The notes beneath the pieces are model-generated. The model worked only from the letters and a program-made list of their open reading frames with translations. It made no database searches and was not told the DNA's origin. This document shows positions 31,286 through 41,039 of a stretch of 64,000 bases of DNA, one piece after another. The stretch is from G963663315 sp965116335 (GTDB lineage: Bacteria; Pseudomonadota; Gammaproteobacteria; Arenicellales; Poriferihabitantaceae): the NCBI GenBank assembly GCA_965116335.1, contig OZ220677.1, positions 2,852,001 to 2,916,000 of the forward strand. The letters are read 5' to 3'. Position 1 is the first letter of the stretch. Every line of letters begins with the position of its first letter. The translations under genes and the position numbers were made by a program.

Positions 31286-33192
31286 GTGACGAGTAATCTG
31301 GGTAAAGAGACAAACAAGGCGAGTTCTTTTGCTTCGCTTTTTGCTGCAATGGGCTTGGGCCTGTTGCTGACCGCCTGTGGCGGGGGGGGGGGGGGGCAAG
31401 TATAGCTCCTGATACCGGAGATAGTGGTGGTTCCGGGGACGGCGGCACTGATACTCCCGACAACGAACCGAAAATACTGCATAGCCTCGGCAGCGGATTA
31501 TTCACAGCCGACGGCGCATCATCTACAGGCGATTCAGGCAATCCTTCTTCCGGCAGTTTCGCCGATTCATCAACAAATAATACTGAATATTCGCCATTGA
31601 CGGCAGCCATATCCAGGGACTATGACGAAAATATATCAGCGATTGCAACAGATTTCTTCGTAACCTCCATCAGCAAGACCAGCGCTGGACTGGAAATCAA
31701 CTACAAGGTCGGGGACGAGGCTATGTCGGTCACCATGACCCGCGCCGACTGTTTCCCGGATCCGGCTCCCTATATCTCCTGCGACAAGGAGGGCGCCTAC
31801 CTCTGGTCCATGACTTCCATGGACCTAACGGAATTTGATCAGAACGATGAGTTCCAGCACATGGAAGTTCAGCAGTTGCTGGCACATGGCTATCGCACGA
31901 ATTACCTGTTCGGGGTTAATCCACAGACACTGCCAGACGGCAGCGCAAAATACGCTGGACGGTTCCGTGCCGATGCCTACAAGATGACCAGTACCAGCAA
32001 TGATCAACGAGTGCGATACCAAGGCGCCTTTCTGCTCAGCGCCAATTTCGACATGAGTGAGCTAGAGGGAAGGATACACAATATTCGTGGAAGCCAGCCC
32101 GGACAATCGTCCGGCAGTGACCGCGTATCGTGGCCTGACTCGTATTTCACGATTACTGACGGCAGAATTGTGAACGGGCAGTTCACTGCCGTTCTGACTG
32201 CTGGCGACAGCGACCCGAACACGCCGTTCAACGAAAGTGTGCGTGGCTACATGGGGCATATTCTGGGTGAGTTCTTCGGCCCCAATGCCGAAGAGGCCGG
32301 CGCCGTGGTTTCTGCCAGTCGGGACATTGCCGGGGAGGAGCATGATTACGTGATGTATGGCTTTGTTGGCGGAACCAGATTTGTCCCTGCCCCTGTGGAA
32401 CTGGAGAGCGCCGCCATGACCTCCGGCATTCTGAGGACGTTTGCCACAGACACCACGGAACTTCTGGAAGATGACGGCATGGCGACGGTGGAACGGATCA
32501 CCGATGGCTGGCGCATCCATGTGGATGGCAGGACGGTGGAACTGCGTGACTCGGACTATGCTTCTTTGTGGAACAGCTACTACAGTCGGGAGGTAGAAGG
32601 TGGACAAGCCTGGTTGTGGTCGGAAACGGATTGGCAGTTCACGGGCATGCATGAGTTTAATCACTTCGATGTCAAGGGCTGGTCTTTCGAGGAGAAAGAG
32701 AATCCAGAAGATGACTGGGTGACCGAAGCCGACCGCTATCTGGTGCACGGCAACCGGACGGCAGAGTCTGCTATACCGACCTCTGGAAGTGCGGTCTATG
32801 AAGGGCGCCTGCGTGCCTGGGAGGTTCCCTCTAACGATGCTCTGGAGTCGCTCACCACCTCTGGCACATTCATCGACGGCGATGTGAGTCTGAATGCGGA
32901 CTTCTCCGCTTCCACTCTGACTGGCACGTTCAGCGATATGACAAGGCGGACGGGTTCTTCCGGGACCCGCACGCCAGCGGGCGGCGCTACCTTCAACGCT
33001 ACGGTCAGCGCGGGCGGTTTCACGGCCAGTGATCTGTCTGGCAGCGGGGCGATGGCCGGATACAGCGGGGGGAACGTAAGCGGAGCGTTCTTCGGCCCTG
33101 CCGCCGAGGAGGCTGCCGGAGTGTTTGACGCAACCGACTCATCGGCGAACCGGATCATGAACGGCTGGTTCGGAGCCAGTAAGGAGCAATAG
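31286..33192 (+). CDS. Surface lipoprotein, TbpB-like solute-binding type, interrupted by a 15-G tract
   Basis: Starting at GTG 31286 (GGAG seven bases upstream) the frame reads a lipoprotein signal (SLFAAMGLGLLLTACGG) with lipobox LTAC. A run of 15 G follows the lipobox cysteine, after which the frame stops at QV-stop. The mature sequence lies in the next frame and runs open from about 31397 to 33192. One more G, or two fewer, joins both parts into about 635 residues. The mature protein has two similar lobes, each ending in a small beta-barrel pattern (ADFSASTLTGTFSDMTRR, FNATVSAGGFTASDLSGSG, then FFGPAAEEAAGVF), typical of transferrin-binding-protein-B-like lipoproteins. Its neighbour is a Slam exporter. 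Ligand unknown. It is either phase-variable and off, or a homopolymer error. Confidence 0.75.
31382..31396 (+). repeat. Poly-G tract of 15, candidate phase-variation switch
   Basis: Fifteen consecutive G directly after the lipobox cysteine codon region. Reading frames before and after it differ by one position. Thirteen or sixteen G would restore one open frame. Confidence 0.8.
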
Positions 33193-33226
33193 ATAGGCCG
33201 GCACTTCCGGCAACGCCTGCCACAGG

Positions 33227-34597
33227 ATGGCGCGTCTGTGGGCCAGGACTGCGGCGACTCGCAGCGGAGTCATCGCAGTCCTGATAAGTCTTGCGTTCTC
33301 TGTGTTTCCGGCACCTTCCGGGCTGGCGGAAGAAACCGGGTTGACGGACGGAGTTACCGACTTGCAGACGTTTCGCATCCCGGCGATGCAGGTTGCGAGG
33401 ACGCTGATGCACGCTGGCAAATGGGACGAGGCGCGGGAAATCCTCAAGCAGCTTTCGCCTGAGGATGAGCAGGGAATAATCGAGCGTCTTTTCCTGCTCG
33501 GCATTGCCGAGTCTCGTCTGGCTATGCACGAGTCGGCGGCGCAACGGTTCGAGGCTATCCTCGCCCTGCAGCCGGACCTGACTCGGGTGCGGTTGGAGTT
33601 GGCCCGGGTCTATCATGCGCTGGGGCGCGACAGCAAGGCCCGATTTCATTTCAGAGCCTCGCTGGACGACCCGCTTCCGGCATCCGTGGAGGATGCGGTG
33701 GAGTCCTGGCTGGATCGCATTGATGGCCGCAAACGTTGGTCTGCATCGCTTTCGTTCTCTCTCCTGCCGGAAAGTAATCCGTCAAAACGCACGCAACAAA
33801 GGGAAATCCGGATCGGGGGCATCCCGTTCCAGCTTGAGGACGATTCACGGGCTGCATCGGGCACGGGGTTTCTTGCCAATGTCGGTATCCAGTTCTCTCC
33901 GGTTATTACGGGTGATCTGCGTGCTGTGATGGCCGGTTCTGTCGCGGGCAAGTTCTACCGTAACAGCGACTGGAACGATCTGGCGGCGCAGACAGACATC
34001 GGTATCTCTCAACTGTACGATCAGGGTAGTCTGTCCGGTGGAGTGCGGCTTGGCCGCAGGTGGTTGGGCGGTGATCGCTACAGTGACGGGGCCGGGCCAT
34101 ATATACGTGGGCGCAGATATGTTTCACCGTCAGTCAGGCTCGATTTCTCGTTGTCGGCTGAACATCTTGACCACCGGATACAGACGCATCTGGATGGACG
34201 GGGTTTGCGTTTTGGCGCCGGGCTTGACTGGTCTTCGAAACCGCGCACGGCATGGCGGCTCTCTCTGGACCTGGAGAAAACCGGCGCCCGGCGGCAGCAT
34301 CTCCGCAACCGGCTTCGGGGTTTCGGTGTCACACTTACCCATGCGTTCCGGGGCGGAATTTCCGTTGCACCGGGGATTACTGTGCACCGCCGCCAGTACC
34401 GGGGAGTGGATCCCTTGTTCCAGAACACTCGCCGCGACCGGCTGGTGCGGCTGTCACTCAACCTGCTCCACCGCAGGTTGCAGTTGCATGGATTCGCGCC
34501 TTATATCGGCCTGGCACGGGAACAGAATCGTTCCACCATTGTTATCAACGAATACGTCAACAACAGCGCCGTGATCGGAATATCCCGAACCTTCTGA
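33227..34597 (+). CDS. Surface lipoprotein assembly modifier (Slam) outer-membrane protein
   Basis: A 456-residue protein with a signal sequence (VIAVLISLAFSVFPAPSGLA), an N-terminal periplasmic TPR region (residues about 55-150; AREILKQLSPEDEQGIIERL, FLLGIAESRLAMHESAAQRF) and a C-terminal beta-barrel of about 280 residues rich in alternating strands, ending in the aromatic IGISRTF as outer-membrane proteins do. This TPR-plus-barrel build is that of Slam proteins, which move TbpB-like lipoproteins to the cell surface. It starts 34 bp after the lipoprotein gene and is in the same operon, so the lipoprotein is its likely client. Confidence 0.82.
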   Translation: MARLWARTAATRSGVIAVLISLAFSVFPAPSGLAEETGLTDGVTDLQTFRIPAMQVARTLMHAGKWDEAREILKQLSPEDEQGIIERLFLLGIAESRLAMHESAAQRFEAILALQPDLTRVRLELARVYHALGRDSKARFHFRASLDDPLPASVEDAVESWLDRIDGRKRWSASLSFSLLPESNPSKRTQQREIRIGGIPFQLEDDSRAASGTGFLANVGIQFSPVITGDLRAVMAGSVAGKFYRNSDWNDLAAQTDIGISQLYDQGSLSGGVRLGRRWLGGDRYSDGAGPYIRGRRYVSPSVRLDFSLSAEHLDHRIQTHLDGRGLRFGAGLDWSSKPRTAWRLSLDLEKTGARRQHLRNRLRGFGVTLTHAFRGGISVAPGITVHRRQYRGVDPLFQNTRRDRLVRLSLNLLHRRLQLHGFAPYIGLAREQNRSTIVINEYVNNSAVIGISRTF

Positions 34598-34610
34598 ACA
34601 GGACGGCTGC

Positions 34611-34935
34611 GGGAGGGCACGGAGACCCTCCCCTACGACATCATTTCGCCTCATGTATCAACATCATTCCCCCCACCCAATCAGTCTGCGCTTCACTTGC
34701 CTGATTGGACTCCCCCTCAAGGGGGGAGTGATGTGATGACGTGTTGAGAATCATTCCAATATTCGCGGGAGGGCACGGAGACCCTCCCCTACGATGTCGG
34801 AGCCGGGGGCAGGCTCTACGACATCATTCCCCCCTTGAGGGGGAATCACATCCCGCGCAGCGGGTGTGATGGGGGGACACAACCATCATTCCACGCCCCA
34901 ACCCGTCATTCCCGTGCAAACGGGAATCCACAACC
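34611..34935. repeat. Intergenic palindromic repeat cluster (copy 2, composite)
   Basis: The 366 bp between slam and norB hold no gene. They carry the GGGAGGG...CCCTCCC hairpin twice (34611-34633 and 34768-34790), the CCCCCTTGAGGGGG-type element in two versions (34665-34730, rearranged, and 34827-34890), and TTCCCGTGCAAACGGGAA (34909-34926). Confidence 0.8.
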
Positions 34936-34963
34936 ATACGGAACCTGCAATTACCGATGCGTT

Positions 34964-37237
34964 TTACTTCCTTTGCCGGTATAGCTGGATGGTGAATATC
35001 ACCAGCGCCAGTATGCCTGCGGCGAACACGATATCTCCCGGAACCCGCGCCCAGACCAGTCCTTCCATCAGTTCACTGTGCACGAACTCAGCTGAGCGGG
35101 CGTACCAGTAGCCGTGCTTGTAGGCGTTGATGGCCTGCCATGCCCCTTGCGGCAGCAATGACAGGAATACCATCATTGCGAGGCCGATATTGAAGCACCA
35201 GAACGAGATTTTCAGCCATTTTCCGTTCCATGCGTCTGAGTCGGTCAGTCCGCGCAGACAGAACAGCATCAGGCCGATTCCGAGCATTCCGTATACTCCG
35301 AACAATGCGGCGTGCCCGTGAGTCGCCGTGGTATTCAGCCCCTGCATATAGTACAGCGCCAGAGGAGGGTTGATCAGGAATCCGAGTAGCCCGGCACCGA
35401 CGAAATTCCAGAACAGTACCGCTGAGAAAAACATCAGTGGCCATTTGTAATAGTCTATCCACGGGGCTTCGCGTTCTATTTTCGAGTGGTTGTACGCTTC
35501 AAATCCGATCACTACCAGCGGAATGACTTCGAGCGCGGAGAACACGCCACCGAGCGCCAGTACTCCGATCGGCGTACCGCTCCAGTAGAGATGGTGAAAG
35601 GTGCCGAGCACTCCACCGCACAGGAATATGATGGTTGCGAACAGTACCGAGATAATGGCGGTGGACTGTCGCAGCAGCCCCATTTTGACGAACAGCAGGG
35701 CGATGATCGTGGTTGCAAATACCTCAAATACGCCCTCAACCCACAGGTGCACGACCCACCAGCGCCAGTATTCCATGATGCTGATATGGGTGTTCTGTCC
35801 CCACATCAGACCGGCGCCATAGAGCAGGCCGATGGAGGTCGAAGCGACCACCAGCAGCCAGATCAGGGAGGTGTTGCCGCCGCTTTTGAAGGCTGGCAAC
35901 AGGGCGCGAAGCATCAGCGCCAGCCATACCAGCAGCCCGATGAACAGGAACAGTTGCCAGAACCGGCCCAGATCCACGTATTCATAGCCCTGATGCCCAA
36001 ACCAGAAGTTGGCGGTCAGGCTCTCAAAATACTGGTTGATACCCAGCCATTCCCCGGTAAGCGAACCGACCACGATAATCAACAGGCAGACATACAGGAA
36101 ATTGACTCCGAATCGCTGAAATCGGGGTTCATAACCGGAAATCAGGGGGGCTACATACAGGCCGGTTGCCAGCCATGCGGTGGCAATCCAGAATACAGCC
36201 AACTGGGTATGCCAGGTTCTGGTCACCGAGTAGGGCAGATATTCCGCGAGTGGGATGCCGTAAAAATCCTGTCCTTCTACGGCATAATGGGCAGTTATGG
36301 TGCCGAGGAGTATCTGTACGGCGATCAATGCCACAACAGTCCAGAAGTATTTGCCGGTAGCGCGCATGGACGGAGTAATCGGAGTGGTGGCCAGCAGGTT
36401 GGTGGGCGAGGTTCCACCCTCCGGCACCATGTCGTCCCGCCATATATCGTATTGTTTCGCATAAAACCAGACCAGAGCACCGATTCCCGCCAGCAGCAAG
36501 AAGATGCTGACGAAAGTCCATACGAACAATTCCACGCTCGGCGTATTGCCAACCAGTGGTTCATAAGGCCAGTTACTGGTATAGGAAATCGAGGCGCCGG
36601 GCCGGGTTGCGGTTGCGCTCCAGGCGGTCCAGAAGACAAAGGCGGACAGTGAGTGCATATCGCCATCCGACAGGGTGGTGGATGGCGAAAAGGCGTATTG
36701 CTCTCGCAGCCGTTGCGAGGTCTCGGTGCCAGTGTTCTGGAATATATCTGAGTAATGGGCGGCTACCTGCGCGATTGCCAGCGCCCGGTTTCTTGAGACT
36801 GTGATTGCGCCAGTTGTGGAGTTCCAGGTGTTTTCCTTCATTTCAAGCCGCGCCTGCACTTTCAGCACTTCTTGTTGCGCGATGTCCAGTGCCGCATAGT
36901 GGGTATTCCAGGATTCCTGCGCCAGCAGTTCCAGTAATGCCATGACTTCCCGGTGCAGCCAGTCGGCGCTCCAGTCAGGCGCCAGGTAGCTGCCATGCCC
37001 CCAGATTGACCCTTTCTGCATTCCGCCGAGTGACTGCCATATATTCTGTCCGCGGTGTATGTCGCTGTCGGCAAACAGCGATTCACCGTCTGTGGACTGG
37101 ACCATGGTCGGAATGGGTGGAACCTTCTGGTAAATCTGGCCACCGAAATAGAGCAGTATTGAAAACATCACGATCATGGATACAGCAAAAATCAACCATA
37201 ATCGGCGAATCGTAAATGTGATGTTGTAATCAGTCAT
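34964..37237 (-). CDS. norB: Quinol-dependent nitric oxide reductase (qNOR)
   Basis: A 757-residue heme-copper-oxidase relative reducing nitric oxide to nitrous oxide with electrons from quinol. It has the fused N-terminal cytochrome-c-like extracytoplasmic region of qNOR (GQNIWQSLGGMQKGSIWGHG) and the 12-helix core. The FeB site block WWVVHLWVEGVFEVFATTII (His and Glu ligands), GTFHHLYWSG and ATHGHAALFG are intact. The glutamates of a reductase are kept, so it is not an NO-dismutase-like variant. ATG 37235-37237 (MTDYNITFTIRRLW) is preferred to the frame start at 37267. An FNR-type site lies 66 bp upstream. Confidence 0.9.
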   Translation of the reverse strand: MTDYNITFTIRRLWLIFAVSMIVMFSILLYFGGQIYQKVPPIPTMVQSTDGESLFADSDIHRGQNIWQSLGGMQKGSIWGHGSYLAPDWSADWLHREVMALLELLAQESWNTHYAALDIAQQEVLKVQARLEMKENTWNSTTGAITVSRNRALAIAQVAAHYSDIFQNTGTETSQRLREQYAFSPSTTLSDGDMHSLSAFVFWTAWSATATRPGASISYTSNWPYEPLVGNTPSVELFVWTFVSIFLLLAGIGALVWFYAKQYDIWRDDMVPEGGTSPTNLLATTPITPSMRATGKYFWTVVALIAVQILLGTITAHYAVEGQDFYGIPLAEYLPYSVTRTWHTQLAVFWIATAWLATGLYVAPLISGYEPRFQRFGVNFLYVCLLIIVVGSLTGEWLGINQYFESLTANFWFGHQGYEYVDLGRFWQLFLFIGLLVWLALMLRALLPAFKSGGNTSLIWLLVVASTSIGLLYGAGLMWGQNTHISIMEYWRWWVVHLWVEGVFEVFATTIIALLFVKMGLLRQSTAIISVLFATIIFLCGGVLGTFHHLYWSGTPIGVLALGGVFSALEVIPLVVIGFEAYNHSKIEREAPWIDYYKWPLMFFSAVLFWNFVGAGLLGFLINPPLALYYMQGLNTTATHGHAALFGVYGMLGIGLMLFCLRGLTDSDAWNGKWLKISFWCFNIGLAMMVFLSLLPQGAWQAINAYKHGYWYARSAEFVHSELMEGLVWARVPGDIVFAAGILALVIFTIQLYRQRK

Positions 37238-37302
37238 GGGATACGGGCCTTGTGCGGGTTTTACCACCCGGACAGCTTAAGTCACCCGTAACGCGGTTTG
37301 CC

Positions 37303-37316
37303 TTGACTTATATCAA
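37303..37316. promoter_or_regulatory. FNR/DNR-type binding site
   Basis: TTGACTTATATCAA fits the FNR/DNR consensus TTGAT-N4-ATCAA with one mismatch (TTGAC). It lies 66 bp before the norB start and 43 bp past the stop of the Crp/Fnr gene, so it most likely controls norB. Confidence 0.75.
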
Positions 37317-37358
37317 CTTGAATCACAATCGGGGTCACATTTTGCCCCGGATTGAAAC

Positions 37359-38054
37359 CTAATTGCCGAGATAGCTCCTGAGTCGGGTCAGGTCATGGAC
37401 TTCAATGGTTTTGCCGGAAACTGAAACAATGCCTTCATCCGTCAGTTCGTGCAGGATTCGCGATAGTGTTTCCGGAGTAATGGATAATCGGGATGCGATG
37501 GTTTTTTTGTCGGCTCGAAGAATAATCTGTCTGCTGCCGCTGTCTTTTAACTCGTGGTTGAGGTATTCCACCAGGCGGTATCTGGCATGGTGGAATGATA
37601 ACAGGTCCATTTCATGGAGTAGCTGATGCAGGCGCTTGCACAGGTCAGCGAATAATGCGAAACACAATTCCTGTGAGCCGGACAAAAGCTCGAGGTAGAC
37701 CGGGTTGCTGAAACGGTACAGCAGGCAGTCGTCGATTGCGGCGGCACTGACCGGATATCTGGGCTGCTCCATGAACATCACCGCTTCTGCGAAAACGTTG
37801 CCCTTGCCAGAAATTTCGATAATCTTTTCATGGCCCTGTCGGGAGGTGCGAAACAATTTGACATGACCATCCACGATCAGATAAAAATGTTCTGCCGGTT
37901 GACCGTTGGTAAACAGGGTTTCGCCTGCGGCCAGACGCACCGGGCAGGTTGAATGGACGATCTGTTGCAACTGGTCTTCATTCAACACTCGGAACAAATG
38001 GTTCTCGAGCAGGATTGAGCGGTTTACATAAGTGCCTGGCTGATGGATGGGCAT
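37359..38054 (-). CDS. Crp/Fnr-family regulator (DNR-like, probable NO sensor)
   Basis: A 231-residue regulator: a cyclic-nucleotide-type sensor barrel (residues about 20-130; AEHFYLIVDGHVKLFRTSRQ) and a winged HTH (about 165-231; KKTIASRLSITPETLSRILH). It lacks the N-terminal cysteine cluster of FNR, so it should not sense oxygen through an iron-sulfur cluster. DNR-like proteins use haem and NO. Its gene stands just upstream of norB in the same direction, and an FNR-type box lies between them. The start ATG 38052-38054 is chosen over an open extension. Confidence 0.8.
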   Translation of the reverse strand: MPIHQPGTYVNRSILLENHLFRVLNEDQLQQIVHSTCPVRLAAGETLFTNGQPAEHFYLIVDGHVKLFRTSRQGHEKIIEISGKGNVFAEAVMFMEQPRYPVSAAAIDDCLLYRFSNPVYLELLSGSQELCFALFADLCKRLHQLLHEMDLLSFHHARYRLVEYLNHELKDSGSRQIILRADKKTIASRLSITPETLSRILHELTDEGIVSVSGKTIEVHDLTRLRSYLGN

Positions 38055-38087
38055 GGGGCTTTCCCCGGTTGTCTTTTGCCAAGTATA

Positions 38088-41039
38088 ATGGATCGCTTGA
38101 TACAAACCACAGATAAAAACTCTCACACGGAACTTGCCTTGATTACCCGGATTCTACTTGTTGCGCTGCTTTTCTGGCCAGGCTTTACGGCTCTGGCCAA
38201 AACCTGCCCGCTTGTGCCGGTCAGCAGTCCCGCTGACCATAAGGACTATTGTTATATTGAGCTGGATAATCGGCTGAAGGTTTTGCTGGTTTCGGACTCG
38301 ACTACGGACTTGTCGGCGGCGGCACTGGATGTTTATGCGGGCAGTGGCTCCGACCCCGATGACTGGCAGGGGCTGGCGCATTTTCTCGAACACATGCTGT
38401 TTCTGGGTACACAGAAATATCCGCAAGTGGACGGCTATCAGGAATTTCTCAAGAATCATGGCGGCTTCGGCAACGCCTGGACCTCGTTCAGCCATACCAA
38501 TTATCATTTCAGTATCGGCACGGATTATCTGCAACCGGCGCTGGATCGGTTTGCACAGTTCTTCATCGCGCCGACATTCGACAGTACTTATGTAGACCGC
38601 GAGAGGGCGGTGGTTCACTCCGAATATCAGGCCAGGAAAAAAAACGAGAACAGACGCCTTTGGGAGGCGCGCAAGCAATGGTTGAATCCGGCTCATCCGG
38701 GGTCACGCTTTTCCGTCGGTTCGCTGGATACGTTGCGCGACCGGGACGGGATTTCGGCTCGCGACCGGCTGATCGAGTTTTATGAACAGCATTATTCAGC
38801 CAATATCATGACGCTGGTCATACTCGGAAAAGAGCCGATTGACCAGCTCGAACAGATGGCCAGACAGTATTTTTCCGCGATACCGGATCGAGATATTGCG
38901 CCACAGAAATTCACGCAACCCTACATGAACCCTGATCTGGTCGGGTCGCGCCTGAACAGTATCCCGGAAGAGGAGAAAAACAGTGTCAGCTTCGTGTTTC
39001 CGATGCCGTCCATATTGAATGAGTATCCGGCGAAGCCGCTCGATTATCTGGCCAATTTGCTGGGGCATGAGGGTGACGGTTCCCTGTATGCCGTGCTCAA
39101 GGAGGCTGGCTGGGTGGAGGGATTGAGTGCGGGCCGGGGTTACATGGACCAAGTGCAGGGGCAGTTTGAAATTCACCTCCAGTTGACCGAACAAGGCTTG
39201 CAGCAGATTGACCGGATCGGAGAGGCTCTGTTCCGCGCAGTTGCGCTGATCCGGGATGCCGGCATCCAGAAATGGCGGTTCGAGGAGCAGGGGCAACTGG
39301 CGCAGATCGATTTTCGTTTTGTGCAGCAACATGATCCGGCGCGAGTCGCGCAATCCCTGGCTTCGCGTCTGCATCTTTACCCGCCGCTGGATGTCGTGCA
39401 GGGGGCGTATCTTTTTGACTCTTTTGACGAGGCGCGTATCCGGCAGTTGCTGGCCCGGTTGAATCCGGCCAATGTCTATGTCAATGTGGTTTCACAGACT
39501 CTTGAGGCCGACCGGGTTGGAGAATATTACGATGTCCGCTACGGTATAGAAAAAATCCCCGATCAATGGATCGCGCTCTGGGTCGCGGCGCTGACCGGCA
39601 ACGCCACGGATGGAAGTGCCAGAGAGGTGAGTGAATTGAGCCTGCCCGCCGCCAACCCGTATATCCCGCAACGACTGGACCTTAACGGGTTTGAGAACCC
39701 TCCGCCCATCCCGCAATCCGTGCCAACCGATTCCGGTATCACACTGTGGTATCAGCCGGATGATGAGTTTGCTACGCCGCGAGCTAATTTCTACTGTGGC
39801 ATTCTGTCACCGGCGGCTAACAACAGTGCGGATCATGCGGTGCGGACCGAATTACTAGTGCGCCTGGTTGCCAGTCAACTGGACAAGGTGGCCTATCCGG
39901 CTTTGCTGGCAGGTCTGAGCTACGATCTGTATCGCCATGGCAAGGGCATTTCGATCAAACTGAGCGGTTACGAGGATCGGCAATCGGAGCTTCTCCGGCT
40001 GATCGTAGACGCATTGGCGCAGCCGCAATTCGATCAGCAGAGTTTCGATGTGGTCAGGGCCCGATTGCAGCGTGAACTGAATAATGTCGGCAACCGGACA
40101 CCATCCAACCAGTCGGTGCATGAGTTGTACCGATTGTTGCTGATGCCATACTGGACTGAGGCGGAAAGGTTGCAGGCGCTTGCGGATATGACGCTGCAAG
40201 ACGTTGAGCAACATCGTGCACGGTTGTTCCGGTCGGTTGCGGTGAATTGTCTGTCGCATGGCGATGTCAGCCTCGACCACTCACTGGCACGAGTGCATAT
40301 TCTGGATACTCTGTTCACCGACAGCGAATTCGTTGAAGAGGATTTCGCGCCGCAGGTACGCATTCTGGATCGGTCAAAACGGTATCTGAGAACACTCGAG
40401 ACGGAACATACTGATACGGCCTTGTCCTGGTATTATCAGGGCTGGCAGCCCACGATTCGGGAAAGAGCGCAGGTGGCATTGTTGGCGAATCTGATCGAAT
40501 CACCTTTTTTTACCCGATTGCGTACCGACAGTCAGGTGGGATACCTGGTTTACAGCACTGCCCTCAACATCAGGAGAATGCCAGCCCTGATGTTTTCCGT
40601 ACAAAGTCCGAGCCATTCCCCGGTGCAGATCAAGGCGTTGTTTGACGAGTTTATAACAGACTTTGCCCGGCAACTGGAGCAGATGAGCGAGGCACAGTTC
40701 GAGAAAGCCCGGGCTGGATTGTTGATTGAGGTACGACAGAGAGACAATAATCTGGCCGAGCGTAGCGACCGCTACTGGACAGAAATTGACCGCGGGGAAT
40801 TCGGTTTCGACAGCCGCGAGCGGTTTGCGGATGCGTTGTCGGCGTTGACTCTGGCTGAAATGCGGCAATATTTTCAGGACCTGGTTGCCTCTGCGGGAGG
40901 AGAACTGGCCGTACAGGTGGTTGACAGCGCGGATCATTCCGGTGAGGGGCTGATTCGGGGGCAAACATGGCAGATAACTGGAGACGCGACCCTGTTTCGG
41001 GAGGAATACCGGAACGGCGAGCAGATGGATGATGGCTGA
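38088..41039 (+). CDS. ptrA: M16 metalloprotease, pitrilysin (protease III) type
   Basis: A 983-residue secreted zinc protease with an N-terminal signal (ITRILLVALLFWPGFTALA). The inverted zinc motif HFLEH is at 98-102 and the distal ligand Glu 179 lies in ERAVVHSEY. The four-part pitrilysin layout and length (E. coli Ptr is 962) match. It degrades small peptides in the periplasm. ATG 38088 lies 33 bp from the divergent regulator start. The stop overlaps pncC by about 11 bp. Confidence 0.87.
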   Translation: MDRLIQTTDKNSHTELALITRILLVALLFWPGFTALAKTCPLVPVSSPADHKDYCYIELDNRLKVLLVSDSTTDLSAAALDVYAGSGSDPDDWQGLAHFLEHMLFLGTQKYPQVDGYQEFLKNHGGFGNAWTSFSHTNYHFSIGTDYLQPALDRFAQFFIAPTFDSTYVDRERAVVHSEYQARKKNENRRLWEARKQWLNPAHPGSRFSVGSLDTLRDRDGISARDRLIEFYEQHYSANIMTLVILGKEPIDQLEQMARQYFSAIPDRDIAPQKFTQPYMNPDLVGSRLNSIPEEEKNSVSFVFPMPSILNEYPAKPLDYLANLLGHEGDGSLYAVLKEAGWVEGLSAGRGYMDQVQGQFEIHLQLTEQGLQQIDRIGEALFRAVALIRDAGIQKWRFEEQGQLAQIDFRFVQQHDPARVAQSLASRLHLYPPLDVVQGAYLFDSFDEARIRQLLARLNPANVYVNVVSQTLEADRVGEYYDVRYGIEKIPDQWIALWVAALTGNATDGSAREVSELSLPAANPYIPQRLDLNGFENPPPIPQSVPTDSGITLWYQPDDEFATPRANFYCGILSPAANNSADHAVRTELLVRLVASQLDKVAYPALLAGLSYDLYRHGKGISIKLSGYEDRQSELLRLIVDALAQPQFDQQSFDVVRARLQRELNNVGNRTPSNQSVHELYRLLLMPYWTEAERLQALADMTLQDVEQHRARLFRSVAVNCLSHGDVSLDHSLARVHILDTLFTDSEFVEEDFAPQVRILDRSKRYLRTLETEHTDTALSWYYQGWQPTIRERAQVALLANLIESPFFTRLRTDSQVGYLVYSTALNIRRMPALMFSVQSPSHSPVQIKALFDEFITDFARQLEQMSEAQFEKARAGLLIEVRQRDNNLAERSDRYWTEIDRGEFGFDSRERFADALSALTLAEMRQYFQDLVASAGGELAVQVVDSADHSGEGLIRGQTWQITGDATLFREEYRNGEQMDDG

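Noticed and set aside
35486..36652. A 388-codon open frame antisense to norB
   Set aside because: It lies wholly opposite a clear qNOR gene and its sequence is a Gln/Gly/Asp-rich mirror of hydrophobic codons.
34964..37237. qNOR as a possible NO dismutase
   Set aside because: The catalytic glutamates and histidines of a reductase (HLWVEGVFE) are retained, unlike the substitutions described for dismutase-type relatives.
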